The notes under the pieces were generated by a model, which saw only the letters and a list, made by a program, of their open reading frames with translations, made no database searches and was not told the origin of the DNA. 11,343 nucleotides of DNA from Tenericutes bacterium HGW-Tenericutes-5 (lineage in GTDB: Bacteria; Bacillota_I; Bacilli_A; Izemoplasmatales; Hujiaoplasmataceae). Below, in pieces: positions 1-7,532 of the stretch (position 1 is its first letter; the number at the start of each line of letters is the position of its first letter). Made by a program: the position numbers and the translations under genes. Location: NCBI GenBank assembly GCA_002839125.1, contig PGXI01000040.1, positions 1 to 11,343 on the forward strand. The letters run 5' to 3'.

Positions 1-454
1 GGTATTCAAGCGGATCTTTACCAACTAATGCATCATCACCTAATACGTAGATACCTTTTTCTGATGAATCAAATTCCTGAATTCCAAGTTCTGCTAAAGA
101 ACAAATCATACCATTTGACTCAACACCTCTAATTTTGGCTTTCTTTATTTTGAAATTGCCTGGTAAAACAACACCGGATTTTGCGACGATAACTTTTTGG
201 TTTTCGGCAACATTAGGAGCGCCGCAGATGATTTGTAATTCTTCATCGCCGACATCAACTATACAAACGCTTAATTTATCTGCATCTTCATGCTTTTTCA
301 AAGATTTTACATGTCCGATAACCAAGCCATCAATATCAACGAGTTTTTTCAAACCCGCTACTTCTTGACTCATTAAATTAAATTTCTTTACTAATATTTT
401 GGGATCAATATCTTGACTGAAATATTGATTTAACCAATTAAGGGATATTTTCAT
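1..454 (-). CDS. pheT: Phenylalanyl-tRNA synthetase beta subunit, 5' part (truncated by window edge)
   Basis: This is the N-terminal 151 codons of the beta subunit of the alpha2-beta2 phenylalanyl-tRNA synthetase, which charges tRNA-Phe in the cytoplasm. The start is the ATG at 452-454, reading MKISLNWLNQYF, the usual PheT opening. An AAGGAGG ribosome binding site at 461-467 overlaps the pheS stop codon. From about residue 40 the reading matches the EMAP-II-like tRNA-binding OB fold: GLVIGHV, then HEDADKLSVC, then IICGAPNV and the KIRGVESNGMICS segment. The frame is open to base 1, so the B3/B4 editing domain, the catalytic-like domain and the anticodon-binding domain lie outside the window. 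It is the second gene of the pheST operon, only 12 bases after pheS, so the upstream T-box should control it too. Identity is secure; nothing can be said about the missing C-terminal four fifths. Confidence 0.96.
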   Translation of the reverse strand, partial: MKISLNWLNQYFSQDIDPKILVKKFNLMSQEVAGLKKLVDIDGLVIGHVKSLKKHEDADKLSVCIVDVGDEELQIICGAPNVAENQKVIVAKSGVVLPGNFKIKKAKIRGVESNGMICSLAELGIQEFDSSEKGIYVLGDDALVGKDPLEY

Positions 455-466
455 AAATAATCCTCC

Positions 467-1492
467 TTAAAACTGTGAATTGAAGCGAAGATCATTTGTG
501 TATAATAATCTTATATCATCAATTCCATACTTAAGCATTGCAATTCTTTCAATTCCCATTCCTAGAGCGAAACCTTGGTAAACCTCCGGATCATAACCAG
601 CTGCTTTAAGCACATTGTTATTAACCATACCGGCACCTAGTATTTCAATCCATCCAGTGTTTTTGCACATTGAACAACCGACACCATTACATTTGAAGCA
701 GCTAACATCTACTTCAACTGATGGCTCAGTAAAAGGGAAATATGATGGTCTAAGTCTAATTTCTCTGTTTTCACCAAACAATTTTTTAGCTAATAATAAA
801 AGAGTACCTTTTAAGTCGGCCAATGTTGCTTTTTCATCTACTACCAAAACTTCAATTTGCATAAATTGATGTGAATGCGTTTGGTCATCATCATCTTTCC
901 GGTATACAACACCTGGACAAATTATTTTTAATGGTTTATGGTCTGCATTCGCTAACAAACTTCGAACTTGAACCGGTGAGGTATGAGTTCTTAATAATGT
1001 TTCTTCAGTGATATAGAAAGAATCTTGCATTTCTCTTGCTGGATGATCCTTTGGTAAGTTTAGCATTTCAAAATTATAAAGATCAGATTCAACTTCTGGT
1101 CCCTCTTTTACTTCATAGCCTAAGCCAATAAAAATGTCTTCTATCTCTTCAACAGTTTTAGTTAATATATGTTTATGGCCTAGATTTATACTTTTTCCCG
1201 GTAAACTGATATCGATAGTTTGCGCTTTTAACATCTCATTGATTTTTGTCGCATCAATTATTTCTTTTTGTAGGTCTAATAAAGCTGAAATCTTAGATTT
1301 CGCTTCATTTATAAGTTTACCAACTAAAGGCTTTTGGTCATTGGGTAAATTTTTCATGTCTTGCATTAAGACGTTGAATTCACTCTTCTTTCCCAAATAT
1401 TTTGCCTTTATATCTAGCAATTCATTGATTGTTTTACATTTTTTAATCTCAGCTTCTGCTAATAAAACTAAGTTCGTTAATTTTGTTTCCAT
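467..1492 (-). CDS. pheS: Phenylalanyl-tRNA synthetase alpha subunit
   Basis: Catalytic alpha subunit (341 aa, normal length) of phenylalanyl-tRNA synthetase, which activates Phe with ATP and transfers it to tRNA-Phe. Residues 1-90 are the helical, charged N-terminal arm that contacts tRNA. The class II core follows. Motif 2 is seen in LLRTHTSPVQVRSL (about 166-179) and the HSHQFMQIEVLVVD strand (206-219). Motif 3 is GFALGMGIERIAMLKYG (307-323). A cysteine cluster, CFKC...GCSMC (C265, C268, C273, C276), precedes GWIEILGAGMV. I recall similar cysteines in other Gram-positive PheS proteins, so I do not regard it as unusual. The ATG start at 1490-1492 has AGGAGG at 1500-1505, seven bases away. 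The gene lies directly downstream of a T-box leader and upstream of pheT. Confidence 0.98.
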   Translation of the reverse strand: METKLTNLVLLAEAEIKKCKTINELLDIKAKYLGKKSEFNVLMQDMKNLPNDQKPLVGKLINEAKSKISALLDLQKEIIDATKINEMLKAQTIDISLPGKSINLGHKHILTKTVEEIEDIFIGLGYEVKEGPEVESDLYNFEMLNLPKDHPAREMQDSFYITEETLLRTHTSPVQVRSLLANADHKPLKIICPGVVYRKDDDDQTHSHQFMQIEVLVVDEKATLADLKGTLLLLAKKLFGENREIRLRPSYFPFTEPSVEVDVSCFKCNGVGCSMCKNTGWIEILGAGMVNNNVLKAAGYDPEVYQGFALGMGIERIAMLKYGIDDIRLLYTNDLRFNSQF

Positions 1493-1511
1493 TAGTCTTC
1501 CTCCTATAAAT

Positions 1512-1545
1512 AAAAAAATCGCCCTTAATCAATAAAAGGGCGATT
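1512..1545 (-). terminator. Intrinsic terminator of the pheST T-box
   Basis: A perfect 10-bp stem, AATCGCCCTT (minus-strand 3' arm at 1517-1526) with AAGGGCGATT (1536-1545), has a 9-base loop and is followed on the minus strand by seven T residues. It lies just after the T-box core and before the pheS ribosome binding site, as expected for the attenuator that forms when tRNA-Phe is charged. It may also stop readthrough from the BI-1-like gene upstream, which has no terminator of its own that I can see. Confidence 0.92.
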
Positions 1546-1738
1546 ATATGTTTAACCGTGGTACCACCTTAGTTCCGAGAATATCGGCACTTTTTAACCC
1601 TTATAACGCAAGGTATACGGGGATGATTGGTCCCATTCAAAAGCTGAATTCATTAGATTTAGACTAAATGCTCACAGCGAAATGCATTTTTCTCTTGGAA
1701 TCTAAACTACCTAATTACTAGTGCTTTATCATCATATT
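1512..1738 (-). promoter_or_regulatory. T-box leader sensing tRNA-Phe (UUC specifier), controlling pheST
   Basis: The leader RNA binds tRNA-Phe, reads its charging state and allows pheST transcription when the tRNA is uncharged. The T-box core AAGGTGGTACCACGG is at 1556-1570 on the minus strand. Stem I can be folded by hand: AAAGC (1723-1727) with GCTTT (1640-1644), ATTAG (1711-1715) with CTAAT (1652-1656), TTTAGA (1701-1706) with TCTAAA (1658-1663), and AAATGC (1684-1689) with GCATTT (1666-1671). The 12-base terminal loop contains GCTGTGA, and an AG-bulge-like AAGAGA is at 1691-1696. The specifier UUC (Phe) sits at 1646-1648 in GAATTCAG, where the codon is expected just above the basal helix. 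Stem III is at 1575-1587 (CCGA/TCGG). The variable base of TGGT is U, which fits an A73 discriminator in tRNA-Phe. This leader fills the 290-base gap between pheS and the next gene. The fold is inferred by eye. Confidence 0.93.
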
Positions 1739-1744
1739 AACTAT

Positions 1745-1772
1745 ATTATAACAAATATTTATTTTAAAGCAA
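1745..1772 (-). promoter_or_regulatory. Promoter of the pheST T-box leader
   Basis: Minus-strand TGTTATAAT gives a perfect -10 hexamer (1745-1750) with an extended TGn (1751-1753). A weak -35-like TTGCTT (1767-1772) sits 16 bases upstream. Transcription would begin near 1738, just before the first stem of the T-box, giving a leader of about 240 bases. The site lies in the 40 bases after the BI-1-like stop codon. Assignment is by consensus only. Confidence 0.65.
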
Positions 1773-1782
1773 ATATTAAAAG

Positions 1783-2481
1783 TTATCTTCTTGAAGTTAT
1801 TGCCAGTAATCTTAACATTTCAACGTAAATCCAAACTACAGTAACCATAAGCCCTAAAGATAAGATCCAGCCTACTCTTTCATCTGCACCCGAATCAACA
1901 AAGTCTTTGATTCTTTGGAAATCCCATAAAAGGAAGAAAGCTGATAACGCAGCAGATACGAAAACTACTACATAATATAAACTTCCTAAGTTAAAGAATA
2001 TTGAAAGTAAGCTCATTATGATAACGCTGATTAAAGCAACTACTAAGAAAGATGCAAACTTTTGGTTAACTTTAATAATATTGGTTGAAAATAGTAATAG
2101 CATTACTATAAATACAATGAAAGTTGTTCCTAAAGCAGTTGGTACAATTCCTTCATAATAAGAAGCGTAAAGTAAAGATATTATCCCTAAAATCATACCT
2201 TCCGCAGCGGCGTAGATTACGCCAAATATCGGTGCTAATCTAACAGATCTAGATCCGATTATTACTGAAATAAATGCTATAATCATCGCTCCAATTATAT
2301 AGCCCCAAGAAAAACCTTCGGCAACTACTAAATTAGTAATTGTAAAATAAGCTGATAAAGCTGCTATTGTAATTAAAATTATTGTTTTGATTGCTACATT
2401 TGCATAAGTTACCGGTCTATCGCTAACATAAGCGTATGAACTAGCTTGTTTGAAAACCGGATTTGAACTACCCATTCTCAT
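1783..2481 (-). CDS. BI-1/YccA-like seven-helix membrane protein
   Basis: A 232-aa integral membrane protein that resembles the bacterial Bax inhibitor-1-like family whose members open with an SSNP motif (I would expect Pfam BaxI_1, PF12811; not searched). The N-terminus is MRMGSSNPVF. About seven hydrophobic segments can be seen: 29-52, 58-76, 80-104, 113-133, 142-163, 168-187 and 202-227. The AAAEGMILG stretch near 91-99 is typical of the family. Acidic residues cluster before the last helix (D187, D193, D196, D200), the region where BsYetJ-type channels carry the aspartates that gate Ca2+ leak. Whether this protein carries ions is inference from the wider superfamily. AGGAGG at 2491-2496 with 8-base spacing supports the ATG at 2479-2481; a second ATG two codons in is an alternative. 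It lies between polC and pheST on the same strand, with its own probable promoter, and has no known link to either. Confidence 0.85.
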   Translation of the reverse strand: MRMGSSNPVFKQASSYAYVSDRPVTYANVAIKTIILITIAALSAYFTITNLVVAEGFSWGYIIGAMIIAFISVIIGSRSVRLAPIFGVIYAAAEGMILGIISLLYASYYEGIVPTALGTTFIVFIVMLLLFSTNIIKVNQKFASFLVVALISVIIMSLLSIFFNLGSLYYVVVFVSAALSAFFLLWDFQRIKDFVDSGADERVGWILSLGLMVTVVWIYVEMLRLLAITSRR

Positions 2482-2508
2482 TTTATGTTCCTCCTAAATG
2501 TTAATAAT

Positions 2509-2514
2509 ATTATA
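2509..2514 (-). promoter_or_regulatory. -10 element of the BI-1-like gene
   Basis: A perfect TATAAT on the minus strand lies in the 65-base gap between polC and the BI-1-like gene, about 12 bases before its AGGAGG site. The -35 position (about 2532-2537, ATACAA) is a poor match. This would suit a promoter that needs an activator, or the gene may be read mainly by continuation from polC, since I see no terminator between them. Confidence 0.5.
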
Positions 2515-2523
2515 ATACAAAAT

Positions 2524-2542
2524 TATGAAGATTGTATGAAGA
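2524..2542. repeat. 8-bp direct repeat TATGAAGA, 11-bp period, upstream of the BI-1-like gene
   Basis: TATGAAGA occurs at 2524-2531 and again at 2535-2542, so the copies are one helical turn apart. On the transcribed strand they read TCTTCATA and cover the -35 region of the BI-1-like promoter. Direct repeats with this period can be tandem regulator sites, but in AT-rich DNA two 8-mers may also coincide by chance. Confidence 0.4.
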
Positions 2543-2546
2543 ATGA

Positions 2547-5500
2547 TTAAAAATCAAAGATAGAAATTTGATTTTTATCAATCATACCATCAAATACACC
2601 TAAATCTTCTAATTTTTCAAATAAAACTGATGATATTTTTGCACGATCTTTAATATCTTGTTTCGATATAAATTCTCTTTCTTTCCGAGCATCCACAATT
2701 GATTGTGCAACCTTTTCGCCTAAAGAATCAATTACAATAAAAGGTAATATAAGTGATTTTTTGTCATCTGATATTACAAAATCCTTAACTTCAGATTTAT
2801 ATAAGTCAATCGGTTTAAATGAGAAACCTCTTTTTACCATTTCTAAAGCAATTTCTAGAACTGTCTGAAGATCTTGTTCGCGTTTTGACGCATCTTTACC
2901 TAATGCTTTTATTTGCGTGATTTTCTCGATGATTGATTGTTCACCGCCATATAAAACATCAACGTCAAAGGCTTCAGCTCGTTTTGAGAAGTAAGCGGAA
3001 TAGAAATAGATTGGTTTATATAGTTTAAACCAGGCAATTCGCATCGCCATTAAAACATAAGCGGTCGCATGAGCTTTTGGGAACATATATTTAATCTTAG
3101 AACATGACCAAATGTACCATTCAGGGACATTAAACTTGCGCATTTCATCTGCGTATGTAGCCCATTTGTTTGGATTTGAAATTGCTTTACCTTTTCGAAC
3201 AAACTCCATGATCTCAAATGCCATATGTGGATTTAAACCGTAAGATATTAAATGTACCATAATATCGTCACGACATCCAATAACGTCTTTAAAATCAACT
3301 TTGCCAAAGTCGCGATTCTTTCCTAAAACCAGGGACTGAGAGTTACCATACCAAACGTCAGTACCATGAGAAAGACCAGATATTTTTACAAGGTCAGCAA
3401 ACGATTTTGGTTTTGATTCCGATAACATGCCTCTAACGAAGCTAGTACCTAATTCAGGGATTCCATATGATGCGACATCAGACATGATATCATCGCTTGT
3501 TAGACCTAATACTTCCGTTCCAGACAACATTCGGTAAACATCAATGTCATCTACTGGAATATCATTAGGATTGTCAAATGGGAAATCTTTTGGGTTTTCT
3601 TTGACTAAATCCATTAAGTATCTAATAACCGTTGGGTCGTCATGACCTAATACGTCTAATTTAAATAAATTGTTTTCGAATGAATGGTATTCATAATGAG
3701 TTGTTTTCCAATTTGTTTCTTTTGAATCACCAGGATATTGAACTGGGGTAATATCATAGATACTTCTATTATTAGGAACAACGACAATACCACCAGGATG
3801 TTGACCTGAAGTTCTTTTAGCTCCTTCAATTCCTTTTGCGAGTCTTGCGATTTCTGCGTGTCTAACCACAATAGGTTCTAAGCCTTGTTTCTTTCTTTTA
3901 GCATTTAGTTTCGAATAGTATTCTTTAACCATACCAAAAGAGGTTTTCGCTGCGCAAGTACCGATTGTACCTGCTCTAAAAGCGTAATTTACGCCAAATA
4001 ATTTTCTAATATACTCATGAACTTCACTTTGATATTCTCCAGAGAAGTTTAAGTCAATATCTGGAGTTTTATCACCCTTGAATCCTAAGAAGGTCTCAAA
4101 AGGAATATCATGTCCATCTCTTATTAGTTTTGTATTACAGATAGGGCAATCTACCTTTGGTAAATCCCAACCGCAATCGGTGTTATCAAAGATGTCGCTA
4201 TACTCTTTTTCAAAGTCATTTTCACCATACGCTTGTTTTTCTTCTTCAGTCTTCTTAAAAGCATGGAAATGACATTTTGGACAAACATAATGTGGTGGTA
4301 ATGGATTAACCTCAGTAATCCCCATTAATGTAGCTACGAATGAAGAACCCACCGAACCTCTTGAACCTACTAAGTATCCATCATCTAAAGATTTTTTAAC
4401 TAATAGATGCGAGATATAATAGATAGTTGAAAAGTGATGTTCAATGATTGAATGAAGTTCTTTATCTACTCTGGCTTTGACAATTTCAGGTAGTAAATCT
4501 CCATAAATTTTATGAACTCGATCATTGACCATTGAAACTACCTTATTTTTAATTGATGGAACTCCTTGTTCAGCCAAAAATTCATCTGTAGGAGCGTATA
4601 ACTCGTCAGGAATGATGGTTATTTCTTCAATCATATCAGCAATCATTTGTGAATTTTTGACAACTATTTCATAGGCTAGGTCTGAACCCAAGAATGAGAA
4701 CTCTTCCATCATCTCTTCTGTGGTCATAAAATATTGATTAGGCTTAAATTCTTTACTATATAAATCGTGGAAACCTCCACCACCAACTAATGGTGTGTTA
4801 ATCATGATTTCACGATATTTAAAGTCACTTGGATCAAGATGATGAACGTCGCCAGTCGCCACAACTGGAATATTTAATTCTTTTCCGACTTCAACTATCT
4901 TCTTAATAACTCTTTGGATTACATTTTTCCAGTTTGGTGTTTCCGTTTCCATGAAACGAAAATAACTCAACGGTTGAACTTCTAAATAGTCATAATACTT
5001 CGCTTCTTTTACAAGTTCACGTCTTGTTTTGTTAATCGCTATATCAAAAAAGTTCGAATTGAAACAACCACTAGATACTAATAAACCAGTTCGATGTTTG
5101 TCGAGATAACTTTTAATGACTTTTGCGTCTCGATCGTAATATGTAGTTAATCCTTCAGATAGAATTTGATATAAATTCTTTAGACCAACTTGTTCTCTAA
5201 CTATAAGGTTAATGTGCTTTGGATAAGGGTATTTATATACTTCTTTTCTGTCAATTATTAAATTTAAGTCTTGGAAGCGATTGAAACCGTCTTTTCTAAG
5301 TTGTTTAATCATATGTAAAAAGATTTCGAATAAAGCTTTTGTATCATTTATTGCTCGGTGGTGTCCATCGAGACTTACTTTATAATAACGAGACATGCTC
5401 TTTAAATCATAGCGAGTTTTATCTGGCACTAAAACTTTAGCCAACATTAAGGTATCAATCGATGGATTGATTTTATTATCGATTCCCAACTCACGATAAT

Positions 5501-7010
5501 TGTGGAACAAGAAATCAACATCAAAATCAGCATTATGAGCCACAAGAACACAGTCTTTGGAAAATTCATGAAAATCTTTTAAAACCTCTTTAATTTTTCT
5601 TTGACCCTTTAACATCGCATTATTGATATGAGTCAAATTCTCAGTAAATTTTGAGATTGTCATGTCAGGATCAATAAGTTCAGAAAATTCACCTAGGATA
5701 GATCCGTTTTTAACTTTAATCCCGGCGATTTCAATTATAGTATCGTAATTTATAGATAAGCCAGTTGTTTCAATGTCAAAAATAACATATGTAGTTTCTG
5801 ATAATAATCCGGTATGATCTCCTCTGGTTATCGTTATCTCTTCATCGTTGACATAAACCATTTCTAAACCATAAATTGGTTTAATCGGTTTGTTTTTAAT
5901 ATGTTTTTCCATCGCTGGAAATGATTGAACCGAACCGTGGTCACTTACACCGATTGCCTTGTGTCCGTAATGAATGGCACGATCAACATAATCTTCAATA
6001 TTATTAACTCCGTCAAGGGCAGACATTTTTGTATGTAAATGTAGCTCAACCCTTTTGTTTTCGTAGTTATCGTCTCTTCTGTTATTATCGACAATTGCGT
6101 CTGAGTGAGCGATGTTAAGAATGGTTAATGTTACTTCATTATAGAAATTATCAAATTGCGCATAACATTTAGCTTTGATTCCCATGCCAATTTCAATCTC
6201 TTTGAAGAAATCCAAATCTGTAGGTTTTGCCTTTCTTTTTGTAACATATACACTATCAACACCATCAGTAACAATTAACTTCACGCTTGAATTATTATTC
6301 GAATCATTAATTTCGTTTTCGACCACGATACCTTCTACAAAGATTATTGATTTACCTTGATTTCTTTCTTTAAATTCCTCAAACTCAATTTCAGTTTTCG
6401 GTATTGAAGAAATTTCCGTAAAGTCCTCAAAATCGTTTGTGTGTCCTAAAGTAATGTATTTAACTTCATTTGAATTAAGTAGATCTTTACTTTCTTTAAC
6501 GAACAATTCATTAGTTTTCTTAATTTCTTCTTCGATCGATTCTCTTTGGTCATCAATCTCAATATTTATTTCCACATCAAAACCAAGTTTTAACATTTGT
6601 TCTTCAATTTTTTCTCGATACATCTGTGGGGATACAGCATCTTTAGGAATATACACTTTAATAATATTTTCATCTAAATCTTTATCATATTCTTTTAAGG
6701 GCAAAACTCTTTTATCTTCTTTTGCTATTAAATCAATCGCAAAATCATAATAGTCTAGAAGATCGCCTTCAATGTCTAAAAATTTAACTTTATAATCAAT
6801 TCCCTTTACACTAGGAAAAATCATCGGTAGATTATACAGTTTGTTGATGAAATTTCGGAAGTGCAAAATAGGAACTACCCGTTCAAACACTAAGAAAAAG
6901 GTCCAAGTATCACTTATCTTGTCTACTTCAACCGTCTCTATTTCACAATATTCTTCAATTACCTTATCTTGCAAATCTAAGGTTTCTAGCAATGCTTTAG
7001 TTTGACTCAA
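2547..7010 (-). CDS. polC: DNA polymerase III PolC-type alpha subunit
   Basis: The replicative DNA polymerase of low-GC Gram-positive bacteria, which copies the chromosome at the fork and proofreads it. The protein is 1487 aa (B. subtilis PolC about 1437). In order: an N-terminal domain; an OB region near 215-300; PHP part 1 with ELHLHT (322-327) and SDHG (356-359); an inserted DEDDh 3'-5' exonuclease with DIETTG (412-417), HNADFD (492-497) and HHRAIND (550-556); PHP part 2 to about 760; then DGYLVGSRGSVGSS (877-890); zinc ligands CPKC (910-913), C946 and CPIC (955-958); the palm with PDIDLNFSGE (983-992, acids D984 and D986) and LDVLGHDD (D1119); and a C-terminal clamp-binding motif QISIFDF (1481-1487). 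The start is TTG at 7008-7010 behind GGAGATG. A nearby ATG is out of frame and stops after three codons. All catalytic acids I looked for are present. Confidence 0.98.
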   Translation of the reverse strand: MSQTKALLETLDLQDKVIEEYCEIETVEVDKISDTWTFFLVFERVVPILHFRNFINKLYNLPMIFPSVKGIDYKVKFLDIEGDLLDYYDFAIDLIAKEDKRVLPLKEYDKDLDENIIKVYIPKDAVSPQMYREKIEEQMLKLGFDVEINIEIDDQRESIEEEIKKTNELFVKESKDLLNSNEVKYITLGHTNDFEDFTEISSIPKTEIEFEEFKERNQGKSIIFVEGIVVENEINDSNNNSSVKLIVTDGVDSVYVTKRKAKPTDLDFFKEIEIGMGIKAKCYAQFDNFYNEVTLTILNIAHSDAIVDNNRRDDNYENKRVELHLHTKMSALDGVNNIEDYVDRAIHYGHKAIGVSDHGSVQSFPAMEKHIKNKPIKPIYGLEMVYVNDEEITITRGDHTGLLSETTYVIFDIETTGLSINYDTIIEIAGIKVKNGSILGEFSELIDPDMTISKFTENLTHINNAMLKGQRKIKEVLKDFHEFSKDCVLVAHNADFDVDFLFHNYRELGIDNKINPSIDTLMLAKVLVPDKTRYDLKSMSRYYKVSLDGHHRAINDTKALFEIFLHMIKQLRKDGFNRFQDLNLIIDRKEVYKYPYPKHINLIVREQVGLKNLYQILSEGLTTYYDRDAKVIKSYLDKHRTGLLVSSGCFNSNFFDIAINKTRRELVKEAKYYDYLEVQPLSYFRFMETETPNWKNVIQRVIKKIVEVGKELNIPVVATGDVHHLDPSDFKYREIMINTPLVGGGGFHDLYSKEFKPNQYFMTTEEMMEEFSFLGSDLAYEIVVKNSQMIADMIEEITIIPDELYAPTDEFLAEQGVPSIKNKVVSMVNDRVHKIYGDLLPEIVKARVDKELHSIIEHHFSTIYYISHLLVKKSLDDGYLVGSRGSVGSSFVATLMGITEVNPLPPHYVCPKCHFHAFKKTEEEKQAYGENDFEKEYSDIFDNTDCGWDLPKVDCPICNTKLIRDGHDIPFETFLGFKGDKTPDIDLNFSGEYQSEVHEYIRKLFGVNYAFRAGTIGTCAAKTSFGMVKEYYSKLNAKRKKQGLEPIVVRHAEIARLAKGIEGAKRTSGQHPGGIVVVPNNRSIYDITPVQYPGDSKETNWKTTHYEYHSFENNLFKLDVLGHDDPTVIRYLMDLVKENPKDFPFDNPNDIPVDDIDVYRMLSGTEVLGLTSDDIMSDVASYGIPELGTSFVRGMLSESKPKSFADLVKISGLSHGTDVWYGNSQSLVLGKNRDFGKVDFKDVIGCRDDIMVHLISYGLNPHMAFEIMEFVRKGKAISNPNKWATYADEMRKFNVPEWYIWSCSKIKYMFPKAHATAYVLMAMRIAWFKLYKPIYFYSAYFSKRAEAFDVDVLYGGEQSIIEKITQIKALGKDASKREQDLQTVLEIALEMVKRGFSFKPIDLYKSEVKDFVISDDKKSLILPFIVIDSLGEKVAQSIVDARKEREFISKQDIKDRAKISSVLFEKLEDLGVFDGMIDKNQISIFDF

Positions 7011-7034
7011 AATATCATCTCCAATAACTATTTT

Positions 7035-7062
7035 ATTATAACATAATAAATAGAATTTTTAA
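7035..7062 (-). promoter_or_regulatory. Promoter of polC
   Basis: The minus strand reads TGTTATAAT, a perfect -10 (7035-7040) with an extended TGn (7041-7043). TTAAAA (7057-7062), 16 bases upstream, matches the -35 consensus at four of six positions. The start of transcription would be near 7028, about 18 bases before the TTG start codon, with the GGAGATG ribosome binding site between them. It follows directly after the gmk-rpoZ terminator, so polC is probably its own transcription unit. Confidence 0.65.
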
Positions 7063-7080
7063 GGCTTAAAATTTAAAAGA

Positions 7081-7105
7081 TTAAAAAAAACAGCCGAGGC
7101 TGTTT
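7081..7105 (-). terminator. Intrinsic terminator after gmk-rpoZ
   Basis: On the minus strand AAACAGCC (7098-7105) pairs with GGCTGTTT (7088-7095) around a tight two-base turn, or as a 7-bp stem with a four-base loop. A run of eight T residues (7083-7090) follows, partly inside the stem. It starts one base after the rpoZ stop codon and closes the gmk-rpoZ operon. Confidence 0.88.
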
Positions 7106-7106
7106 C

Positions 7107-7532
7107 TTAGAATTTAGCTGTAACTTTTCCGGCTAGAATTTCTTCTAACGCCATACCTACGGCTTTAACGCATTTGTTATTTACCGAAGAATAGTTATCG
7201 TTTTTAATTATTTTAGCTCTTTTAGCTGCGATATAAGCTAATTTGTATTTTGAGTCTACAACTTCTAACAATTTATCAATTGAAGGATAACGTAACCCTT
7301 CATGATTAGTTTGTTTGTTTTGAGATTCATCTTCTTCATTATCAAATACTAATTCACCAGTTTCATAGTCTCCGTATGAATATTGTTCAAAGTTAAATTG
7401 TTTAGGATCGTATTTTGTGTTGGCTTTAGAACTAGTTTTGCTTGATTCTTGTGATTCGTCTTTATTATTTAATAATTGTTCTTTCAATTCCATTAATTTT
7501 TCTTGGTTTAAATCGTGTTTATCTTTAATCAT
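7107..7532 (-). CDS. rpoZ: RNA polymerase omega subunit with long N-terminal extension
   Basis: Omega helps fold and hold the beta' subunit in RNA polymerase. The family match is confined to the C-terminal 62 residues: RYPSIDKLLEVVDSKYKLAY (81-100), AAKRAKII (102-109) and KAVGMALEEILAGKV (123-137). These follow the layout of the Firmicute omega proteins, which are about 67 aa in B. subtilis. Residues 1-78 are an extra segment: first a short charged helix-like part (1-28), then a Ser/Lys/Asn-rich stretch (29-42), then an aromatic and acidic part containing YGDYETGELVFDNEEDE. I recognise no domain in it and expect it to be disordered. The ATG at 7530-7532 overlaps the gmk TGA stop as ATGA, and GGAGGGG lies inside the end of gmk, so translation is likely coupled. 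An internal start near residue 80 is not supported, since no Met codon is available there. Confidence 0.9.
   Translation of the reverse strand: MIKDKHDLNQEKLMELKEQLLNNKDESQESSKTSSKANTKYDPKQFNFEQYSYGDYETGELVFDNEEDESQNKQTNHEGLRYPSIDKLLEVVDSKYKLAYIAAKRAKIIKNDNYSSVNNKCVKAVGMALEEILAGKVTAKF

Noticed and set aside
1134..1535. Plus-strand 133-aa frame antisense to pheS and its leader
   Set aside because: It is a shadow of pheS, with no ribosome binding site and a composition typical of complemented coding sequence. Similar frames at 135-368, 615-869, 3656-3871, 4078-4272, 6175-6360, 6439-6750, 9153-9377 and 9535-9723 were left out for the same reason.
1646..1651. GAATTC palindrome in the T-box leader
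   Set aside because: It is explained as the specifier-loop sequence carrying UUC, not as a separate site.
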